Source of the DNA: Bifidobacterium imperatoris
GTDB lineage: Bacteria > Actinomycetota > Actinomycetes > Actinomycetales > Bifidobacteriaceae
Direction: 5' to 3'
Length of the DNA stretch: 64,000 bases
Assembly (NCBI RefSeq): GCF_002860405.1
Contig: NZ_NMWV01000014.1
Span: 44,371 to 108,370 of the forward strand
Shown here: positions 16,095 through 25,087 of the stretch, piece after piece
Position numbering within the stretch: position 1 is the stretch's first letter
How the letters are laid out: every line of letters begins with the position of its first letter
Program-made: the position numbers and the translations under genes
The notes under the pieces: model-generated
Seen by the model: only the letters and a program-made list of their open reading frames with translations
Database searches by the model: none
Told to the model about the DNA's origin: nothing

Positions 16095-17618
16095 ATGCGA
16101 TTCGGCGACATCTTACGACTCTGCCGGCAGAACCTGTGGCGACGCAAATCTCGCACGATTTTGACCGTGCTCGGTGTGATTGTGGGCTGCTGCTCGATTG
16201 TGCTCATGATTTCCCTCGGCCAAGGCATCAACGAGCAGAATGAGAAAATGCTCAAATCGATGGGCGATCTTTCCATCGTCACCGTATACACCAATGGCGG
16301 ATACGGCGGCATGATGATGGGCAGTGGCGCATCATCCTCATCCTCATCTCAGGACGTCAAACTCACCGATGAATCCGTGGAATCATTCCGCTCGGTTCCC
16401 GGAGTTGCCGGCGTGACTCCGGTGATGAACTACAACTACAATTCCAGCGCCAGAACCGGTGCCGGTGGACGATACCTCTACGATTACGTGCAGATTATGG
16501 GCATCGATATGTCGCAATTCGACCAGATGGGTTTCAAACTCAAAGATGGTTCGATGCCCATTCGTGACGGTGAAGTACTCGCTGGCGAATGGCTTGCCTA
16601 TGATTTCATGGACACGCTCAAAAACGGTGAGATGCGCGAAAGCTCACGCGGTGAAGGCTGCATGTGGAATAACGACACCGCCCAGTGTGAGCCATATGAA
16701 GACGAGGATCCGTACTTCAAGCCCATTGGTACGCAGCTCACCTTGACCACCGGCGCCAATTACCAAGGTGATCCGTATACGCAAAACCTGTATGGCACTG
16801 GTGGCGGCTCGTCTAGTGCCGGTAATGCAAGTGAATCGCAGAATGTCACTGCGGATATGCGAATCACCGGTGTAACCGTTTCCGACTACAACAAGGGCTT
16901 CGCCACATCCGATGGCATCGTCATGGATTTGAAGTCATTGAAGGAACTCATCGCCAAAGTCGATCCGTCCGTGGCGAAGCAACGAACCACCAATTACGAT
17001 CAGGTGCTGGTCAAGGCGCAGGATATGGCTTCGGTGCCGGAAGTCGAATCACAGATCAAGGCGCTCGGCTATGAGACGTCCTCCTATGAGGACATGCGTA
17101 AGACTTTGGAAGAACAGTCGCGTGCGATTCAGCTGATTCTGGGTGGTATCGGTGCGGTATCGCTCTTGGTAGCTGCTATCGGCATCGCCAATACGATGGT
17201 GATGTCGGTGACCGAGCGCACGCGCGAAATCGGCATTATGAAGGCACTCGGCTGCTATGTGCGCGATATTCGCGTGATGTTCCTGACCGAAGCCGGTGCC
17301 ATCGGATTCCTCGGTGGACTGATTGGCTGCATTATCAGCGCGATATTTTCGCTGGGCATCAACATAGCGGGCATGTCATATCTTGGTGGAGGCATGTCAT
17401 CCAGTTCGGGCGGTGACGGTTCCAGCGGCTCCATATGGACGATGCTCTGGCAGGCGACGGTCGGCGGCGATGACGTGACCCGTTACTCGGTGATTCCGTG
17501 GTGGCTGTATGCGTTTGCAATCCTGTTCGCCACGCTGATCGGTCTGCTCTTCGGCTTCGGTCCAGCCAACAAGGCGGTGAAAATCCCGGCCCTAGACGCC
17601 ATAAAAAACAGCGAATGA
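16095..17618 (+). CDS. MacB/FtsX-family ABC permease
   Basis: A 507-residue protein with the MacB topology. One N-terminal helix (SRTILTVLGVIVGCCSIVLMISLGQG) precedes a large extracellular domain (about 50-345, with Gly/Ser-rich insertions), then three C-terminal helices including LILGGIGAVSLLVAAIGIANTMVMSVTERTREIGIMKALG, the FtsX signature. The glycine/serine-rich stretch between the second and third C-terminal helices is unusual. AGGGAGC lies 9 nt before the ATG. The unit has no MacA-like fusion protein; the preceding CARDB protein may take that place. Confidence 0.88.
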   Translation: MRFGDILRLCRQNLWRRKSRTILTVLGVIVGCCSIVLMISLGQGINEQNEKMLKSMGDLSIVTVYTNGGYGGMMMGSGASSSSSSQDVKLTDESVESFRSVPGVAGVTPVMNYNYNSSARTGAGGRYLYDYVQIMGIDMSQFDQMGFKLKDGSMPIRDGEVLAGEWLAYDFMDTLKNGEMRESSRGEGCMWNNDTAQCEPYEDEDPYFKPIGTQLTLTTGANYQGDPYTQNLYGTGGGSSSAGNASESQNVTADMRITGVTVSDYNKGFATSDGIVMDLKSLKELIAKVDPSVAKQRTTNYDQVLVKAQDMASVPEVESQIKALGYETSSYEDMRKTLEEQSRAIQLILGGIGAVSLLVAAIGIANTMVMSVTERTREIGIMKALGCYVRDIRVMFLTEAGAIGFLGGLIGCIISAIFSLGINIAGMSYLGGGMSSSSGGDGSSGSIWTMLWQATVGGDDVTRYSVIPWWLYAFAILFATLIGLLFGFGPANKAVKIPALDAIKNSE

Positions 17619-17646
17619 CGCGGTATCGGCGTTGTACCTGTTTCTT

Positions 17647-17692
17647 GGCTCCCTCCGATGAGGGAGCTCCCGGCGTAAGCTGGGTGAGGGAG
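17647..17692. repeat. REP-like repeat at a convergent gene end
   Basis: The hairpin GGCTCCCTC-cgat-GAGGGAGCT (17647-17667) is followed by CGGCGTAAGCTGGGTGAGGGAG. It matches the layout of the repeats at 79 and 35795 with base changes on both sides of the stem. It is placed between the convergent permease and dxs genes, where it could end transcription from both sides. Confidence 0.7.
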
Positions 17693-17750
17693 AGAAGTCG
17701 CGTAGGCGCTAGCCTCGCGAAGTAATATATCGGGCAAAGACCAATTCCAT

Positions 17751-19850
17751 TTACCGAGTGACTGCACTCACAATGCTGTCTACGGTCAGGCCATAGCGCT
17801 TATTGAGCTCAGCCAGCGGCACACGATCGGTGAATTCCTTGGTGGCGCCGAAGTTCAGCACGCGCGGATTTAACGCAGAATCGCTGTGTTGCCAATGATT
17901 CGCGTAATAGGCGGTCACCTTTTCGCCCCAGCCGCCTTCAAGCTGACCATCTTCGAGCGTAATCACCAGCGCATGATCCTTGCGCAAGGATTCCAGCGCA
18001 TCAGTATCCAACGAAGTGCATTGCCGCGGGTCAATCACCGTGGCAGTAATACCATGCTCGGATTGCAATGCCGTCGCCGCTCGTTCCGCCAACGGATACG
18101 TATTGCCCAAGCCGAGAATCGCCACCTGAGAGCCGGACTGGTTAATACGCCACGACAACATGTCAGAAAATACCGAGTCGACCGGCTGAGAGGCAGCGGT
18201 CTGTGCGCCGGTAATCGGACGCAGCGTTGCATCACGTTCAGCGGCCAGTACGCCCTCACCCGGCACACGAATCACCACTGAACCAGTGGGTGCATTCTCA
18301 GCATTAGCCGGCAAAGTAGCCCAAGCCAAATCATCCAAAAAATCACGGCCGGAAGTCGGCACCAGCATCGTCACCTGAGGAATATTGGCGAACATCGCCA
18401 AATCATAAGCGCCTGAATGCGTGTTATCCGAGCCGGAAAGCCCACCCAGAAAATCGAGCACCGTCACGCGCGAACGATTTAGACTCATCTCCTGGAAGAA
18501 CTGGTCGTAAGCGCGCTGGAAGAAGGATGCAGTCGTGGCAACCACAGGAGTGCCGCCAGCGCGAGCGATACCGGCTGCAAACGCCACCGCATGCGATTCG
18601 GTAATACCGGTATCCACATAATGTGCACCCGCGCGCTCGCGGAACTCATGCGTAATGCCATTGGAACCTGGAGTCGCCGGAGAAATCACCACCAAACCTG
18701 GCTCAGATGCAAAACGCGGCTCGAGCGCAGCCATAGCCATTTTGCCGTAATACTTGCGCGGATCTTCCGGCTTGCCAAGCGACGCATCAGGATTCTGCCA
18801 ATGCGAAGCCTCACACTGGCCCTCATGCGGCTCATGATCGGAGAGATTGCAATGATCGGAATGCCAAGGCTCATTGTGCAGCACGTTTGCGGTTGCCGTA
18901 ATGCCTTCGGCCTTGTCGGTTGCAGTAGTGTGCTGTAGCTGTTGGTGAGCGGCGTCGACGGTGTCAGCCTTGCCCTCGTAACCCGCGCCCTTCAGTGTAT
19001 GGATGTGCACCACCACCGGGTGATCGACACCGCGTACCTCTTCAAAGGCTTTGACCAGCGCGTCCACATCATTGCCGGCTTCAACGTAGCGGTAATCCAA
19101 TCCAAACGCATTGAAAATATTGGGCTGCGCAGCGCCGTCGGACGCACGCAGGCGGGCGAGCGGACCATACATGCCGCCAAAATCGCCGGCGATGGACATC
19201 TCATTGTCGTTGAAAATAATAATGAGATTGCCACCCTGCTCGGCTGCATTGTTCAAGCCTTCAAAAGCCACGCCGGAGCTCAAAGAGCCATCGCCGATTA
19301 CGGCCACCACATTGCCGATGCCGCTGATACCGGTAGTGCTTATTTCAGCATTGCGTGTTTTGGCGATGCCGCAAGCCAATGAAATTGAGGTGCCGGTGTG
19401 GCCAAGTACGAACTGATCATGGTCGCTTTCATCTGGGTTGGTGAAGCCAGTGACATCATTGAAATGCTGCGGTTCAAGGTAGGCGAGAGCGCGGCCGGTC
19501 AGCATCTTATGCACATAGCTTTGATGGGAAACATCGAAGACGATACGATCTCGCGGGGAATCGAATACGCGATGTAATGCCACCGTGGCCTCCACCATGC
19601 CGAGATTGGAGCCGATATGGCCACCATGCTCATGGCCATAGTTCAGCAGCGCGGTACGGATTTCGTGGCACAGCTCCTTGAGTTGAACGGCGGGCAACGC
19701 TTTAACATCAGCGGGAGAAGTGATGTTGCGCAGGAGCGGGGCGTTGACTTCGGTGTTTGCGGCGTTGGGTGTAACGACAGTGGCGTAGGGGGTAGCGTTC
19801 ATAGCGTCGGAATCGGCAGTATTAAGCCCTTTGCCCAACATATCGCTCAT
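17751..19850 (-). CDS. dxs: 1-deoxy-D-xylulose-5-phosphate synthase
   Basis: A 699-residue TPP enzyme of the transketolase family that condenses pyruvate and glyceraldehyde 3-phosphate in the first step of the MEP isoprenoid pathway. GGHIGSNLGMVEATVALHRVFDSPRDR is the DXS N-terminal signature. The TPP motif is GDGSLSSG with Asn214, and the transketolase middle and C-terminal domains follow. It is longer than the usual 620-640 residues because of a roughly 45-residue N-terminal extension and an enlarged His/Cys-rich linker (about 325-351) between domains I and II. The ribosome site for the annotated ATG is weak, so a start at an internal ATG near residue 17 is possible. Confidence 0.87.
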   Translation of the reverse strand: MSDMLGKGLNTADSDAMNATPYATVVTPNAANTEVNAPLLRNITSPADVKALPAVQLKELCHEIRTALLNYGHEHGGHIGSNLGMVEATVALHRVFDSPRDRIVFDVSHQSYVHKMLTGRALAYLEPQHFNDVTGFTNPDESDHDQFVLGHTGTSISLACGIAKTRNAEISTTGISGIGNVVAVIGDGSLSSGVAFEGLNNAAEQGGNLIIIFNDNEMSIAGDFGGMYGPLARLRASDGAAQPNIFNAFGLDYRYVEAGNDVDALVKAFEEVRGVDHPVVVHIHTLKGAGYEGKADTVDAAHQQLQHTTATDKAEGITATANVLHNEPWHSDHCNLSDHEPHEGQCEASHWQNPDASLGKPEDPRKYYGKMAMAALEPRFASEPGLVVISPATPGSNGITHEFRERAGAHYVDTGITESHAVAFAAGIARAGGTPVVATTASFFQRAYDQFFQEMSLNRSRVTVLDFLGGLSGSDNTHSGAYDLAMFANIPQVTMLVPTSGRDFLDDLAWATLPANAENAPTGSVVIRVPGEGVLAAERDATLRPITGAQTAASQPVDSVFSDMLSWRINQSGSQVAILGLGNTYPLAERAATALQSEHGITATVIDPRQCTSLDTDALESLRKDHALVITLEDGQLEGGWGEKVTAYYANHWQHSDSALNPRVLNFGATKEFTDRVPLAELNKRYGLTVDSIVSAVTR

Positions 19851-20076
19851 ACCCTCGTGGCTCCCCTCTCATAAAACTTCCGAATTCGACATGCTAGTGC
19901 CATGTGTGGCCGGACATGTGAGCCACGCGGCAATACCCCCAACATCTCCGTATATTCATCGAATCAGCCCCTCGTAAAGCAGATAACGTGCGAGTGCTTC
20001 CACGCAAACCGTCGCAGTATGGAAGAATGAGTGCTAGCCGTATTGCCGCACATCATTTATATAAGGAGCGAAGCCA

Positions 20077-21069
20077 ATGAAGGCCGTATACGCATCCACC
20101 GTTAATAATGAGAATCCGCTGAGCGCGCTCGCAGTTGGCGATCAACCAGCGCCGGCGCAGCGGCCGTATTGGTCCACTGTTTCGGTGCGAGCCGTGAGCG
20201 TGAACCATCATGATCTTTGGTCTTTGAAAGGTGTGGGGCTCTCCGCTGAGCAGACGCCGATGATTCTTGGCACCGATGCCGTGGGCGTTCTAGATGAAGA
20301 TATTCCTGGTAAGCATGGGCTGAAAGCCGGCAACGAGGTGGTGTTATACACATTCGTCGGAACGGACGGCAATGGCGTAATGCCAGGGGAGCGGCGTTCG
20401 ATTCTCTCCGAGAAGTATCCAGGCACTATGGCTGAGAAAACCGCTGTACCCTCGGCCAATGTGTTTGCCAAGCCTTCGAACCTAAGCGTTACCGAGGCGG
20501 CTGCGCTGGGAACCAGCTGGTTGACCGCATACTCGTTGCTGTTCAACGCGGCTGGTATCAAGCCAGGTGACTCCGTTCTGATTCAAGGTGCGGGCGGAGG
20601 AGTGTCCACGGCGGCGGTTCAGCTCGCCCATGCTGCAGGCCTTGAGGTATTCGTGACTTCGCGTGATGCGGAGAAACGCGCCAAAGCTATGGAACTGGGG
20701 GCGGATGCTGCGTTTGAATCCGGCGTACGCCTTCCTCGCAAAGTGGATGCGGTGATTGAATCCGTGGGCGCGGCCACATGGAGTCACTCGATTAAATCCG
20801 TGCGCCCCGGCGGCACCATCGCCATTTGTGGTGCCACCACCGGTGACCAGCCGGGTGCCGAATTGACGCGCATCTTCTTCCAAGACATTCGTATACAAGG
20901 CAGCACAATGGGTTCAAGGGAAGATTTTGGCCGTCTGCTGCGATTCATAGAACACAATGATATCCATCCGGTAATCGATTCCGTCTTCGCTGGACTCGAT
21001 GCCGCCCCTGAGGCCTTCGCCAAACTGAATAGTGGCGATGTGTTCGGCAAAGTGGTGATTGAACTCTAA
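20077..21069 (+). CDS. MDR-family NAD(P)-dependent oxidoreductase (quinone oxidoreductase-like)
   Basis: A 330-residue medium-chain dehydrogenase/reductase. The N-terminal GroES-like domain carries LGTDAVGVL, and the Rossmann domain carries IQGAGGGVSTAAVQLAHAAG. The catalytic and structural zinc ligands of alcohol dehydrogenases are absent, so it belongs with zinc-free enoyl or quinone reductases. AAGGAG lies well placed before the ATG. It is divergent from dxs over 226 nt that contain no other recognisable feature. The substrate is not predictable. Confidence 0.8.
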   Translation: MKAVYASTVNNENPLSALAVGDQPAPAQRPYWSTVSVRAVSVNHHDLWSLKGVGLSAEQTPMILGTDAVGVLDEDIPGKHGLKAGNEVVLYTFVGTDGNGVMPGERRSILSEKYPGTMAEKTAVPSANVFAKPSNLSVTEAAALGTSWLTAYSLLFNAAGIKPGDSVLIQGAGGGVSTAAVQLAHAAGLEVFVTSRDAEKRAKAMELGADAAFESGVRLPRKVDAVIESVGAATWSHSIKSVRPGGTIAICGATTGDQPGAELTRIFFQDIRIQGSTMGSREDFGRLLRFIEHNDIHPVIDSVFAGLDAAPEAFAKLNSGDVFGKVVIEL

Positions 21070-21088
21070 AGGTCTTGCGGCGCATCGT

Positions 21089-21292
21089 CCCCAAAATCCT
21101 TGCACTGAGTAACTGTCAGCGCAAAGATTTCCGGAAAACAGACGTAACCTCCCGAATTTCTTGTACTAAACGTTTCTCAGTGCAAAGAATTCCGGGGATT
21201 AGGGTGAATTACCTGAAATCCTTGTACTGAGAAGTGCTCAGTACAAGGATTTTGGGAGATGTGGGTCCTTTCCCCGAATTTTTTGCGCTGAG
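21089..21292. repeat. Periodic palindromic repeat array, left copy
   Basis: Three palindromic units of about 46 nt (21089-21134, 21151-21197, 21212-21257) and a half unit (21272-21292) start every 60-62 nt. Each arm reads approximately CCGAAATCCTTGCACTGAG, or its complement, and the arms pair around a 5-7-nt tip. Spacers of about 14-16 nt are not random: they resemble those of the right copy at 22562-22734. The array begins 20 nt after the MDR gene. No further gene is seen in 21070-21415. It is not a CRISPR array because the spacers are too short and similar. Confidence 0.82.
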
Positions 21293-21415
21293 ATGGGTGT
21301 CAACTAGTTGGTAGGGATATTGGACCCATAACGGGCTGGATGTCAACTCATGGAGGAAGCGCGGCCAATAGATAATATTCGCCAACAAGTTTCTACGACG
21401 GCAATTGGATGAATT

Positions 21416-22372
21416 TCATCGAACTTTAGGCACCTTGGCTGCACTCAGAACCACATCCAAGCGTTGGAGATCGGCGACATCTTCATAGAACAGGTGAGTG
21501 ACGCTCGTAACCCCTTCTTCTTTGAGATGCCGGTCGCGTCGTCTCTCATATTCGAGTTTTGCCTTGATACTGGCTCTATCGAGGTGGCTGGCATCTTTAT
21601 ATTTGGCAACGCCATCATATTCGACAACAATAATCTGTCCGTCATGAAGCTTCCAGCAGAAATCGACACGATAGGGGGCTCCTGGATTGTCTGGATTATT
21701 GAAAGTGACTTGGAATAGAGGTCTGGCATATCCCAGTTGCATCATGTGCGCATACGCCCATGACTCGCCTCCGTTTTCTCGTAAAGGATTTGCGTGCCGA
21801 AGTAGGGTCTTCACTGCTTGCTCATCGCAAACGCTTTGAAGCATCAAGGTTTCAACTTCAATCTTCGTGGTGTGTTTGCAGCGCAGTGCCGAATCATAGA
21901 TAGACAGAGCCCTGTCGAATGGCAGTGTGGCGCAGTCAATGAGAGTGTGGGCTGGGGAAGTTACCGGAATGCCATGATATAAGTAACACTTCATATTATT
22001 TGGCGCATATATACGGTGTAGACCTTTACTGTCGTGTTTGTTAGCTCCTCTGGTCGAGGCGATGCTTACCGTTCCATCGTGCAAGGTGTAGGCGTGATCG
22101 TACTGATAGACGCAAGCGGCACTGAGACCGGTGAATATCCATTTGGGGTGAAGTTTTGCCAGCGCACGAATCATGTGCATGGATTGTTGCTCAAGGTTCA
22201 GCTGTGTCCAGTATGAGGCTGCGGCGAACAGGTTCGGATATGGCGAGGTGACTTCACCGCACTGGACTCGTCGCCTTAGGGCGTGATACAGTTTTCCGCC
22301 ATCGCCGATAGCGCAGCGTTGCTCTCGCTCTGCGGTTCGTAACAGTTTTTCCACTTCTTTGTGTGTCTTCAT
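21416..22372 (-). CDS. AbiEi-like protein with PD-(D/E)XK (DUF559-like) nuclease domain
   Basis: A 318-residue protein. The N-terminal half resembles AbiEi-type antitoxin/transcription-factor domains (IFTGLSAACVYQ and HGIPVTSPAHTLIDCATL are the typical motifs). The C-terminal half has a Vsr/DUF559-like PD-(D/E)XK core: Glu204, Asp237 in YRVDF, Glu251-x-Asp253 in VVEYDG, then Lys257/Lys259. Such proteins are common solitary genes in Actinobacteria, often near mobile DNA, and their function is unknown; a defence or regulatory role is inferred. There is no toxin partner next to it. The ribosome site is weak. It is the only gene between two paralogous palindrome arrays. Confidence 0.7.
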   Translation of the reverse strand: MKTHKEVEKLLRTAEREQRCAIGDGGKLYHALRRRVQCGEVTSPYPNLFAAASYWTQLNLEQQSMHMIRALAKLHPKWIFTGLSAACVYQYDHAYTLHDGTVSIASTRGANKHDSKGLHRIYAPNNMKCYLYHGIPVTSPAHTLIDCATLPFDRALSIYDSALRCKHTTKIEVETLMLQSVCDEQAVKTLLRHANPLRENGGESWAYAHMMQLGYARPLFQVTFNNPDNPGAPYRVDFCWKLHDGQIIVVEYDGVAKYKDASHLDRASIKAKLEYERRRDRHLKEEGVTSVTHLFYEDVADLQRLDVVLSAAKVPKVR

Positions 22373-22561
22373 ATATTGACGCTAAGACGGTTCGTTTGAT
22401 GTGCGCAAGCCGAATCGACCTATGTGGTTCTAGCTTGCCGAGTTATCCACATTGGCAGTCGTGGTTGAACGATAAAAGTTGGGGATTTGGATGTGTTTTG
22501 GAGTGGCGAAAGGACATCGGGGAAACAATTAGTTCAGGGCGTCAATGACGTTGTAAATTCC

Positions 22562-22734
22562 GCGCAAGAAATTCGGGTACCGAGCCTATCTCTCCCAAAA
22601 TCCTTGCGCTGACTGTGTCTCAGTGCAAGGATTTCAGGATATTAGGACTGTTTTCCCGAAATCTTTGCACTGAGAAAGGTTCAGTGCAAGGATTTTGGGA
22701 GATATGGGTTCCGTGCCCAAATTTCTTGCGCTGA
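22562..22734. repeat. Periodic palindromic repeat array, right copy
   Basis: A half unit (22562-22577), two full palindromes (22594-22638, 22655-22699) and a half unit (22716-22734), again with a period of about 61 nt. Spacers ATTAGGACTG and GATATGGGTTCC parallel ATTAGGGTGA and GATGTGGGTCC of the left array, so the two arrays are duplicates in direct orientation around the nuclease-like gene. The remaining 22373-22561 and 22735-22852 hold no gene; the purE promoter must lie within or just after the array. Confidence 0.82.
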
Positions 22735-22852
22735 AAGAACGCCGCAGGTGCCACCATGTGCTGATGCGAAATGCCTTAGTGGCGAGTTCGCAACAGGGGA
22801 GTCAGGGGAGTACAGTGAGGGCATATTCTCAATAACTAGGGAGTAAATGATA

Positions 22853-23353
22853 ATGGCAAATGAAACCAAGCCCCAGGTCGCCGTGGTGATGGGCTCCTCC
22901 AGCGACTGGGAAACCATGAAGCGCGCCTGCGATATCCTCGACCAGTTTGGCGTGGCCTACCACAAGCAGGTCATTTCCGCACACCGCACGCCGGAACTTA
23001 TGGCGGACTTCGCTCACAATGCTCGCAAGAACGGCCTTAAGGTCATCATCGCTGGTGCTGGTGGCGCTGCCCACCTGCCGGGCATGATTGCCGCTCAGAC
23101 CACGTTGCCGGTGATTGGCGTGCCGGTCCGTTCCCACGCCTTGTCCGGCTGGGACTCCCTGCTCTCCATCGTGCAGATGCCGGGCGGCATTCCGGTGGCC
23201 ACCACTGCTGTGGGCAACTCTGGTGCCACGAACGCCGGCCTGCTCGCCGTGCAGATGCTCTCCGCTTTCGATGAAACCCTGGCTCAGAAGCTTGAAGACT
23301 ACCGCAACGAACTGAAGGAAAAGGTGGCCGAATCCAATGCCCAGCTTGTCTGA
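22853..23353 (+). CDS. purE: N5-carboxyaminoimidazole ribonucleotide mutase
   Basis: A 166-residue class I PurE that converts N5-CAIR to CAIR in purine synthesis. The substrate loop [15 protein letters not shown], the catalytic histidine in ISAHRTPE and the [11 protein letters not shown] loop are all present. ATG 22853 is preferred over ATG 22847 because AGGGAG (22838-22843) is then 9 nt away and not 3. The 3' end overlaps purK by 17 nt, so PurE and PurK are co-translated, as expected for the ATP-dependent N5-CAIR route. Confidence 0.95.
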   Translation: MANETKPQVAVVMGSSSDWETMKRACDILDQFGVAYHKQVISAHRTPELMADFAHNARKNGLKVIIAGAGGAAHLPGMIAAQTTLPVIGVPVRSHALSGWDSLLSIVQMPGGIPVATTAVGNSGATNAGLLAVQMLSAFDETLAQKLEDYRNELKEKVAESNAQLV

Positions 23354-24515
23354 GGAAACTAACGGCCGCGTCTCCATGCTGATGCCGGGCTCTACCATCG
23401 GCATTATCGGCGGCGGTCAGCTTGGCCGTATGATGGCCCTGTCCGCTCGCTACATGGGATTCAAGGTCGGTGTGCTTGACCCCACCCCGAACTGCCCAAC
23501 CGCTCAGGTGGCTGATTTCCAAATCACCGCTGAGTATGACGACAAAACCGCCATCCATGACCTCGCCGTCCAGTCCGACGTGCTCACCTACGAGTTCGAG
23601 AACGTGGACGCTGACGCCATTGATGAGGTGCGTGGCATTGCCGCCGCTCCGCAGGGCACTGATCTGCTGCGCGTGACCCAGCATCGCGTACATGAGAAGC
23701 AGTTCATTAACGATCACGGCACCGCCACTGCTCCGTGGCGCGCGGTCAACAATTTCGATGAGCTCGATGCCGCACTGGATGAAATTCACTACCCGGCCGT
23801 GCTGAAAACCGTCTCCGGTGGCTATGATGGCCACGGCCAGATGGTGCTGCGCTCCGATGCCGATTTGGAGAAGATTCGCGCCCGCGGAGATCGCGGCGGC
23901 GGCTTCCCGCCAAGCATCTTGGAAGGCTTCGTAGACTTTGCGTTCGAGGCCTCGATTCTGGTCTCCGGCAACGGTAAGGACTTCGTGACCTTCCCGATCG
24001 TGCGCAACGAGCATCGCAACAATATTCTGCACATGACCATCGCGCCGGCAAAGGTGAGTGAACATGTGGCGCGTGAGGCTCACGAGCTGGCCATCCGTCT
24101 GGCCAAGGGCTTCGAGCTCGCCGGCACGCTCGCTATCGAACTGTTCATTACCAAGGACGATCAGGTTATCGTCAACGAGCTCGCCCCGCGCCCGCACAAC
24201 TCCGGCCACTACACCATCGAGGCTTGCTCGATGGATCAGTTCGATGCGCACATCCGCGGCATCGCCGGTTGGCCTATGCCTGAGCCGAAGCTGCTGAGCC
24301 CGGCTGTAATGGTGAACGTGCTCGGCCAGCATGTGGAGCCTACTCGCGCGCTGATCGCCAGCCACCCGGAGTGGAACGTGCACGACTACGGCAAGGCCGA
24401 AGTGCGTCACGACCGCAAGATGGGTCACATTACCGTGCTTACCGATGATCCGGAACGCACGGTCGCCGACCTGGAAGCCACTGGTTGCTGGAATGACCTG
24501 AAGAAGAAGGCGTGA
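23337..24515 (+). CDS. purK: N5-carboxyaminoimidazole ribonucleotide synthase
   Basis: A 392-residue ATP-grasp enzyme that makes N5-CAIR from AIR, bicarbonate and ATP. The N-terminal fold is [28 protein letters not shown]. The ATP-grasp core has the glycine loop in [15 protein letters not shown], and the metal/phosphate residues are in [26 protein letters not shown]. The start overlaps the purE end; an internal ATG at 23376 ([11 protein letters not shown]) would give the more usual N-terminus, so the true start may be later. The zur-like gene follows after 9 nt and may be in the same transcript. Confidence 0.93.
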   Translation: MPSLSEETNGRVSMLMPGSTIGIIGGGQLGRMMALSARYMGFKVGVLDPTPNCPTAQVADFQITAEYDDKTAIHDLAVQSDVLTYEFENVDADAIDEVRGIAAAPQGTDLLRVTQHRVHEKQFINDHGTATAPWRAVNNFDELDAALDEIHYPAVLKTVSGGYDGHGQMVLRSDADLEKIRARGDRGGGFPPSILEGFVDFAFEASILVSGNGKDFVTFPIVRNEHRNNILHMTIAPAKVSEHVAREAHELAIRLAKGFELAGTLAIELFITKDDQVIVNELAPRPHNSGHYTIEACSMDQFDAHIRGIAGWPMPEPKLLSPAVMVNVLGQHVEPTRALIASHPEWNVHDYGKAEVRHDRKMGHITVLTDDPERTVADLEATGCWNDLKKKA

Positions 24516-24524
24516 CCTTATCGC

Positions 24525-24917
24525 ATGGTTGAACATATCGAACGTCAAACCAAGCAGAAGGACGCCATCCGCGCGGCATTGGCCGATTGTGAGGAGTTCA
24601 TCTCCGCTCAGGACCTGCACCGCAAGTTAGAGGATGAGGGCTCGAAAATCGGTTTAGCGACCGTATACCGCCAGCTGAATGCATTGGCGGATGCGGGTGC
24701 CGCGGACACAATCAGGCTCGACGGCCAGCAGCTGTTCCGCTTGTGCGGCGATGATGGGCATCACCATCATCTGGTGTGCAAGAAGTGCGGTCGCACGGTG
24801 GAAATCGACCCGCCCAGCGAATCTTGGCTGCGCAAGGTGGCTGAGGGTCATGGTTTCACCGTGGAATCCCACACGCTGGAGGTATTCGGTCTGTGCCCGG
24901 AGTGTCAGAAGCCGTGA
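24525..24917 (+). CDS. zur: Fur-family metalloregulator, probable Zur
   Basis: A 130-residue Fur-family repressor. The N-terminal winged helix contains FISAQDLHRKLEDEGSKIGLATVYRQLNALADAG, followed by the metal-sensing GHHHHLVCKKCG and GLCPECQ; the two CxxC pairs form the structural zinc site. The next gene encodes a zinc-type binding protein behind a Fur/Zur-like box, which favours Zur over Fur or PerR, though family members cannot be separated by sequence alone. It starts 9 nt after purK with little ribosome-site sequence, implying read-through from purEK. Confidence 0.82.
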   Translation: MVEHIERQTKQKDAIRAALADCEEFISAQDLHRKLEDEGSKIGLATVYRQLNALADAGAADTIRLDGQQLFRLCGDDGHHHHLVCKKCGRTVEIDPPSESWLRKVAEGHGFTVESHTLEVFGLCPECQKP

Positions 24918-25004
24918 TTGGTGATTGCTGCCCGAATATTTGATTGAAAGCCGGACTCTGCATCTGCAGGGGCTGGCTTTCGCATACGACACGCCAAAAA
25001 GAAC

Positions 25005-25025
25005 TGAAAATGATAATGGTTCTCA
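25005..25025 (+). promoter_or_regulatory. Zur/Fur-like operator before the metal-binding lipoprotein
   Basis: TGAAAATGATAATGGTTCTCA is an imperfect inverted repeat (7 of 10 half-site positions match) of the TGAAAATGATnnTCA type bound by actinobacterial Zur. It lies 63 nt before the downstream ATG and just upstream of a TATAGT box, so repressor binding would block the promoter. The gene before it encodes the candidate repressor. Confidence 0.65.
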
Positions 25026-25087
25026 ATAGATGCTATAGTGCAATATGTCAACCGCGGTAATCACAAGGTAGAAGAGGAAACAACGGT

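Noticed and set aside
21089..22734. CRISPR array reading of the phased palindromes
   Set aside because: Units are long palindromes, imperfect among themselves; spacers are 14-16 nt and similar between arrays; no cas genes are present.
22373..22852. Purine riboswitch before purE, and likewise before purC and purF
   Set aside because: No purine aptamer core was recognised; the visible structure upstream of purE is the palindrome array.
23046..24620. A 524-codon antisense frame over purE-purK
   Set aside because: It covers two certain genes in the opposite direction, has no family motifs and no ribosome site.
24943..24982. Terminator after the zur gene (GAAAGCC...GGCTTTC)
   Set aside because: The stem is interrupted and no T tract follows; too weak to annotate.
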